A DNA stretch of 8,728 nt from JAYZDP01 sp036337765 (GTDB lineage Bacteria > Acidobacteriota > Thermoanaerobaculia > Multivoradales > Multivoraceae): positions 1-8,728 of the forward strand of contig JAYZDP010000047.1 in the NCBI GenBank assembly GCA_036337765.1, in the 5' to 3' direction. The notes beneath the pieces were generated by a model. The model had not been told where the DNA came from. It searched no databases and saw nothing but the letters and a program-made list of their open reading frames with translations. The translations under genes were made by a program, and so were the position numbers. Below are positions 5,459-8,728 of the stretch, in pieces; the first letter of the stretch is position 1, and the number at the start of each line of letters is the position of its first letter.

Positions 5459-7429
5459 TCACGAGCCCAGAGCAAGCGCGACGACCATCGCGGTCGTCCC
5501 CGCGGACCCGCCCCCGAAGCTTCCACCGCCAACACTGACGGCCAGGAACTGGCGGCCGTCGACCGCGTAGGTGATCAGATTCCCGTTCGGCGTCGACGGC
5601 AGCTCAATCCCGCCGAGGTACTCGCCGCTGGTCTTGTCGTAGACACTGACCTCCGCCGGAGAATCGGGGTCACTGCCCTCGGCGCCGGTCGTCGACTCCG
5701 CCCGCTTGGTGACGAAGAGCAGCGTCTCCGTAACGAGTGGGGCGTTGACGTGAGCGGACGCACCAAGCCTTCCCAGCTCGAGGTGCTTGATCGCGGGGTG
5801 ATTACGCGGCCCGTCGCCGTGAGGGACCACCCAGGCGTGGTCGCCGGTCTTCAGATCGATGGCGGTGATCCGCGCATAGGGGGGCTTGACGATCGGCAGC
5901 CCCTGGGGCCCCTCGACCCCGGCGTACCAGCGGTCCGGTGTGTAGCGCAGGTTCGACCGGTTTGGGTCGGGCGTCGTCAGGGTGACACTCACGGGTCGGG
6001 TGTAGGAGGGGACGTAGAGCATGCCGGTGGTCGGATCGACCGCCGCTCCCGTCCAGTTGGCTCCGCCGCCGTCGGACGGCAGCTGGATCCTTGGCTTTCC
6101 GGTCGTGCCGAGCCGGGGCGGCGTGAAGAACGGCACCAGTTCGTACTGGCTGGCGATCTCGAGCGCCTCTTCGCGCAGCTCGGGAGTGAAGTCGATCAGA
6201 TCGTCGACGCTGACCCCCTGCCGATCGAATGCCGCGGGCTTGGTCGGAAACGGCTGAGTTGGTGACGCGCGCTCGCCGGGAACGTCGCTGGCGGCGACCG
6301 CACGCTCCTCGATCGACCACAACGGCTCGCCGGTCACGCGGTCGAAGACGAAGGCGAAGGCCTGCTTCGTAACCTGCGCGACAGCCTTGATGGTCTTGCC
6401 GTCGACCTGGACGTCGATGAGGTTCGGAGCCGTCGGCAGGTCGTAGTCCCACAGACCGTGGTGCACGGTCTGGAAGTGCCACTTCTTCTCACCTGTCGCA
6501 CAGTCCACCGCGACGATGCTCTCGGCGAAGAGGTTGTCGCCCTTGCGATGGCCACCGTAGAGGTCGTTGGTCGGTGTGCCGATCGGCAGGTAGGCCATGC
6601 CGAGCTCTTCGTCGACCGCGATCATCGACCAGACGTTGGTGTTGCCGCTGTAGCGCCACGAGCCCTCCTCCCAGGTCTCGTTGCCCTCTTCGCCTTCCTG
6701 CGGGATGGTGCGAAAGACCCACGCCAGGTCACCGGTCACCACGCTGTAGGCGCGCACGAAGCCGGGTGGAGCCTCCTTGTGGGTGGCGAGGTCGGACACG
6801 ATCGAACCGACGATCACGGTGTCGAGGCACACGGTCGGTGGCGAGCTGTGGGTGGTGCGCGCCTCGCGGATCTCGCGGCCGAGATCCTTGGTCATCTCGA
6901 CGAAACCATCCTCGCCGAAGTCCGGGTCCGGTCGACCCGTCTCGGCGTCGAGCGAGAGCAGCCGCCGATCGTGCAACGGCATCAGCACTCGCGCTTGCGC
7001 CCCCTTCTGCCAGTGGGCGACGCCCCGATGCTGGAAGCCGAGGTTCGCGGGCCGCCCTGCTTCGTAGCTCTTCGAGTCGAAGCTCCACAGCGTCTCACCG
7101 GTCGCCGCGTCGACCGCAGCCACCTGACCGAGAGCCGTCGGTACGAACATCCGACCGCCGATCACGATCGGAATCGCCTTGAACTGACCCGCACGCACGC
7201 CACGTGGTAGATCGTCCTCGGTCATCTGTGAGTCGACCGACTCCCAGGTCCAGGCGACGGTCACGCGTTCAAAATTCGTCGCATCGATCTGGTCGAGCGG
7301 CGAGTATTTTGAGTTGCCGGGATCGTTGCCGAAGCGCGGCCAGTCGGCGTTGTCCTGCGCCAGCACAGCCGGCACGAGCATCAGGAGCAGCGCCACAGCA
7401 GCCGCCCACAGCAACGATCTAGTTTTCAT
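5459..7429 (-). CDS. exported PQQ-dependent dehydrogenase (quinoprotein glucose/alcohol dehydrogenase family)
   Basis: A 656-residue eight-bladed propeller quinoprotein. Residues 1-24 are a signal peptide (cleavage after VLA, before QDNADW), so it should be periplasmic. Family landmarks are SPLDQIDATNF (43-53), RGVAHW (135-140), DTVIVGS (203-209), the catalytic-site motif LWDYDLPTAP (326-335) and TKQAFAFVFDR (354-364). D328 and K355 are 27 residues apart, the same spacing I recall for D466 and K493, the catalytic and PQQ-binding residues of E. coli membrane glucose dehydrogenase. There is no CxxCH heme motif, no membrane anchor beyond the leader and no adjacent Cys-Cys disulfide ring (only C201 and C310), so the electron acceptor must be separate. 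I chose ATG 7429-7427, with AGGGA five bases upstream and the signal peptide directly after it. The open frame continues upstream to 7897 but there only shadows the LLM gene. It oxidises an alcohol or sugar-like substrate; which one is unknown. Confidence 0.92.
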   Translation of the reverse strand: MKTRSLLWAAAVALLLMLVPAVLAQDNADWPRFGNDPGNSKYSPLDQIDATNFERVTVAWTWESVDSQMTEDDLPRGVRAGQFKAIPIVIGGRMFVPTALGQVAAVDAATGETLWSFDSKSYEAGRPANLGFQHRGVAHWQKGAQARVLMPLHDRRLLSLDAETGRPDPDFGEDGFVEMTKDLGREIREARTTHSSPPTVCLDTVIVGSIVSDLATHKEAPPGFVRAYSVVTGDLAWVFRTIPQEGEEGNETWEEGSWRYSGNTNVWSMIAVDEELGMAYLPIGTPTNDLYGGHRKGDNLFAESIVAVDCATGEKKWHFQTVHHGLWDYDLPTAPNLIDVQVDGKTIKAVAQVTKQAFAFVFDRVTGEPLWSIEERAVAASDVPGERASPTQPFPTKPAAFDRQGVSVDDLIDFTPELREEALEIASQYELVPFFTPPRLGTTGKPRIQLPSDGGGANWTGAAVDPTTGMLYVPSYTRPVSVTLTTPDPNRSNLRYTPDRWYAGVEGPQGLPIVKPPYARITAIDLKTGDHAWVVPHGDGPRNHPAIKHLELGRLGASAHVNAPLVTETLLFVTKRAESTTGAEGSDPDSPAEVSVYDKTSGEYLGGIELPSTPNGNLITYAVDGRQFLAVSVGGGSFGGGSAGTTAMVVALALGS

Positions 7430-7491
7430 CCTCTTCCCTATGTACCCGGCGGGCGCTGAGACAGTCGAGGGTAGCAGGTTGCGCCCACGCG

Positions 7492-8400
7492 TCAGTCGAA
7501 CGCGCTGAGTACCTCGGAATCCAACTCTGCGTAGATCTCGGGCCGATTCGGGATCGCCTGGAGCGTGAACTCGGTGATGCCGGCATCGATGAAGGCCTGG
7601 GTCTTCTGGATCACCTCGTCGCGCGTGCCGATCATCGCCCAGTCGCGATCGCCCCGGATCTTCGCCGCGCGGTCCGGATCGTTCTCGACCCGCATCGGCA
7701 CGTGGGCGGTGCGCTGGATCTCGGCCGGGTCTCGGCCGATGGCTTCGCAGTGCCCCGCCAGTACTTCGCCGAGCCGGACGACCTCGTCGGGGCCACAGAT
7801 GACATTCATGATGTCGCCGTACTTGGCCAGGGTTCTGAGCGTGCGCTTCTCGCCCCGACCGCCGACCATGATCGGCACGTGGGGCTTCTGCACACACTTG
7901 GGCGCGAACGGCGCCTGGCTGAGTTGGTAGTGCTTGCCCTCGTAGTCGATGAGACCGTTCGCCAGAAACAATTTCTTGATCAGCTCGCAGGCCTCCTCCA
8001 GCCGGTCTTGGCGCTCCTGCATCGATGGGAAGCGCCAGCTATAGGCCTCGTGCTCTCGGACGTTCCACCCAGCTCCGATGCCGAGAATCGCCCGACCGTT
8101 GGAGATGTGGTCGAGGGTCGCCGCCATCTTCGCCAACAGTGCCGGGTTGCGGTAAGTGTTGCCGGTCACCAGCACGCCCAGCAGCAGCCGGTCGGTCACC
8201 GCGGCCATACCGCACAGTAGCGACCAGCCCTCGAAGGTGTCGTGCAGGTCGTGCTCCATTACTTCGGCGGTGCGGCTGAATGGAGGCAGGAAGTGGTCGT
8301 AGACCCAGGCGCTCGTCCAACGCCCCTCCTCCATCTTCTTGACCGTCGCCTCGACGGCTTCCCAGGTCGTGCGGTTGTTGTGCAGCTGCGATCCGAACAT
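7492..8400 (-). CDS. LLM class (luciferase-like) flavin/F420-dependent oxidoreductase
   Basis: A 302-residue TIM-barrel enzyme of the luciferase-like monooxygenase superfamily. Diagnostic segments are AWVYDHF (31-37), the strand LLLGVLVTGNTYRNPALLAKMAATLDHISNGR (within 72-103) and the GIGAGWNVREHEAY block (108-120), followed by PIMVGGRGEKRTLRT (176-190), which binds the cofactor phosphate region. The combination fits the F420-dependent subgroup (Rv1855c-like), but FMN use cannot be excluded by reading alone. There is no signal peptide. ATG 8400-8398 has GAGGAGGG upstream at good spacing. It is the first gene of the right-hand minus-strand unit, 62 bp ahead of the PQQ dehydrogenase; that gap is long enough for a second promoter, though none was recognised. 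It may carry out a redox or oxygenation step in the same pathway; this is inference. Confidence 0.93.
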   Translation of the reverse strand: MFGSQLHNNRTTWEAVEATVKKMEEGRWTSAWVYDHFLPPFSRTAEVMEHDLHDTFEGWSLLCGMAAVTDRLLLGVLVTGNTYRNPALLAKMAATLDHISNGRAILGIGAGWNVREHEAYSWRFPSMQERQDRLEEACELIKKLFLANGLIDYEGKHYQLSQAPFAPKCVQKPHVPIMVGGRGEKRTLRTLAKYGDIMNVICGPDEVVRLGEVLAGHCEAIGRDPAEIQRTAHVPMRVENDPDRAAKIRGDRDWAMIGTRDEVIQKTQAFIDAGITEFTLQAIPNRPEIYAELDSEVLSAFD

Positions 8401-8428
8401 GTCGCCCTCCTCAGAATCTCGTCGGCGC

Positions 8429-8446
8429 GAGAAGCGCTAACTTCTC
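8429..8446. promoter_or_regulatory. perfect inverted repeat, possible operator
   Basis: GAGAAG (8429-8434), a 6-base spacer CGCTAA, and CTTCTC (8441-8446) form a perfect 18-bp dyad. It lies in the 111-bp gap between the LLM gene (leftward) and the truncated amidohydrolase gene (rightward), 29 bp from the LLM start. The place and size suit an operator for a dimeric regulator controlling both directions. A chance occurrence in a gap this size is not improbable, and no regulator gene is in the window. Confidence 0.3.
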
Positions 8447-8500
8447 ATATCCCCCGGTGGGTCCGCATCGCCATCGGCTAATCTTCATCGTCCCGAACGA

Positions 8501-8506
8501 AAGGAG
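8501..8506 (+). promoter_or_regulatory. Shine-Dalgarno site for the gene at 8512
   Basis: AAGGAG lies five bases before ATG 8512. It fixes the start of the truncated amidohydrolase gene and supports it as a real gene despite its cut end. Confidence 0.75.
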
Positions 8507-8511
8507 CCCGA

Positions 8512-8728
8512 ATGGCACGACCCAAGGACGTCCGGGTCATCGACCTCATGCTCGAGAGTCCCGCCGGCGGAGCCGGGATGGGGATGGAGGCGGCGCGCAA
8601 GCTGACGCGCGACAGCGGAACCGACGACTTCACGCATCACCCTGCGCAGTACCTCTTCCAGGACGCCGGGTCGCGCATGGAAGACGGGATGGACGTCGAC
8701 CAGGTGGTGGCGATGATGGACCACTTCG
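8512..8728 (+). CDS. amidohydrolase family protein, N-terminal part (cut by window end)
   Basis: The first 72 residues of a cytoplasmic protein, starting MARPKDVRVIDLMLESP. The pattern of an N-terminal strand with V-I-D, a Gly-rich turn (18-24), then QYLFQDAGSRMEDGMDVDQVVAMMDHF (46-72) matches amidohydrolase-family TIM-barrel proteins in which a helix ending in MD-x-F-G precedes the second strand. The first-strand motif is D11-L-M13 where the two amidohydrolases at the other end of the window have D-x-H, so one usual metal ligand is missing or supplied elsewhere. The start ATG has AAGGAG at ideal spacing. It diverges from the LLM gene and may share its control region. It could act as a decarboxylase or hydrolase, or could bind no metal; the rest of the gene is needed to say. 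Confidence 0.7.
   Translation, partial: MARPKDVRVIDLMLESPAGGAGMGMEAARKLTRDSGTDDFTHHPAQYLFQDAGSRMEDGMDVDQVVAMMDHF

Noticed and set aside
5408..6265. 285-residue plus-strand open frame, with another of 250 residues at 6458-7210
   Set aside because: Both are antisense to the PQQ dehydrogenase, whose cofactor and catalytic motifs are intact, and neither has a recognisable motif.
7430..7897. Open reading frame extending the PQQ dehydrogenase frame upstream to 7897 (812 residues in all)
   Set aside because: The added part is Arg/Gly-rich shadow sequence lying over the LLM gene in another frame. The signal peptide and a ribosome site mark the true start at 7429.
8479..8484. TAATCT as a -10 box for the gene at 8512
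   Set aside because: No -35-like hexamer lies at the right distance (8456-8461 reads GGTGGG), so a sigma-70 promoter cannot be supported.
1..8728. Mobile elements, CRISPR arrays, tRNA or rRNA genes, direct repeats
   Set aside because: No transposase or integrase motif, no regularly spaced repeats and no tRNA-like cloverleaf were noticed. The window is almost fully occupied by catabolic-type coding genes.

Overview
The window is a gene-dense, high-GC stretch (roughly two thirds G+C by eye) from a bacterium with a large catabolic gene set. No rRNA, tRNA, transposase, CRISPR array or phage gene was seen. A PVC-type dehydrogenase lipoprotein, ACMSD-like amidohydrolases, a luciferase-like oxidoreductase, a PQQ-type dehydrogenase and an Abhydrolase_10-type exported hydrolase occurring together suggests an uncultured environmental lineage (for example Binatota-, Myxococcota-, Acidobacteria- or SAR202-like). 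The sequence alone does not settle the taxon.

Left unit, minus strand, 3056 to 1. Transcription runs leftward through two tandem paralogous amidohydrolases (2013-3056 and 906-2000), a small Rieske [2Fe-2S] protein (417-890) and a lipoprotein with a PVC-type dehydrogenase beta-propeller that runs off the left edge (1-420). Gaps are 12 and 15 bp, and the last junction is a TTGA start/stop overlap, so this looks like one operon. A plausible theme is oxidation of a cyclic or aromatic compound followed by hydrolysis or decarboxylation. No Rieske oxygenase catalytic subunit is present here, so the substrate is unknown.

Centre. A 236-bp divergent gap (3057-3292) is followed by one short plus-strand gene (3293-3631). 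It encodes a thioredoxin-fold protein resembling the C-terminal domain of DsbD, but the place where CxxC should sit reads APAA. It ends 46 bp from the end of the next unit, which converges on it.

Right unit, minus strand, 8400 to 3678. The order of transcription is a luciferase-like (LLM) oxidoreductase, an exported PQQ-dependent dehydrogenase, an exported alpha/beta hydrolase of the Abhydrolase_10 type, and a small CHY-type zinc-finger protein coupled by a second TTGA overlap. The unit mixes two exported enzymes with two that lack export signals.

Right edge. A 111-bp divergent gap (8401-8511) carries a perfect 6-6-6 inverted repeat. It precedes the start of a third amidohydrolase-family gene on the plus strand (8512 onward), which is cut by the window end and lacks the usual first metal-binding histidine. 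I did not find an unmistakably new system. The best leads are the cysteine-free thioredoxin-like protein, the Rieske/twin-amidohydrolase operon, and the unusual first-strand motif of the truncated third amidohydrolase.
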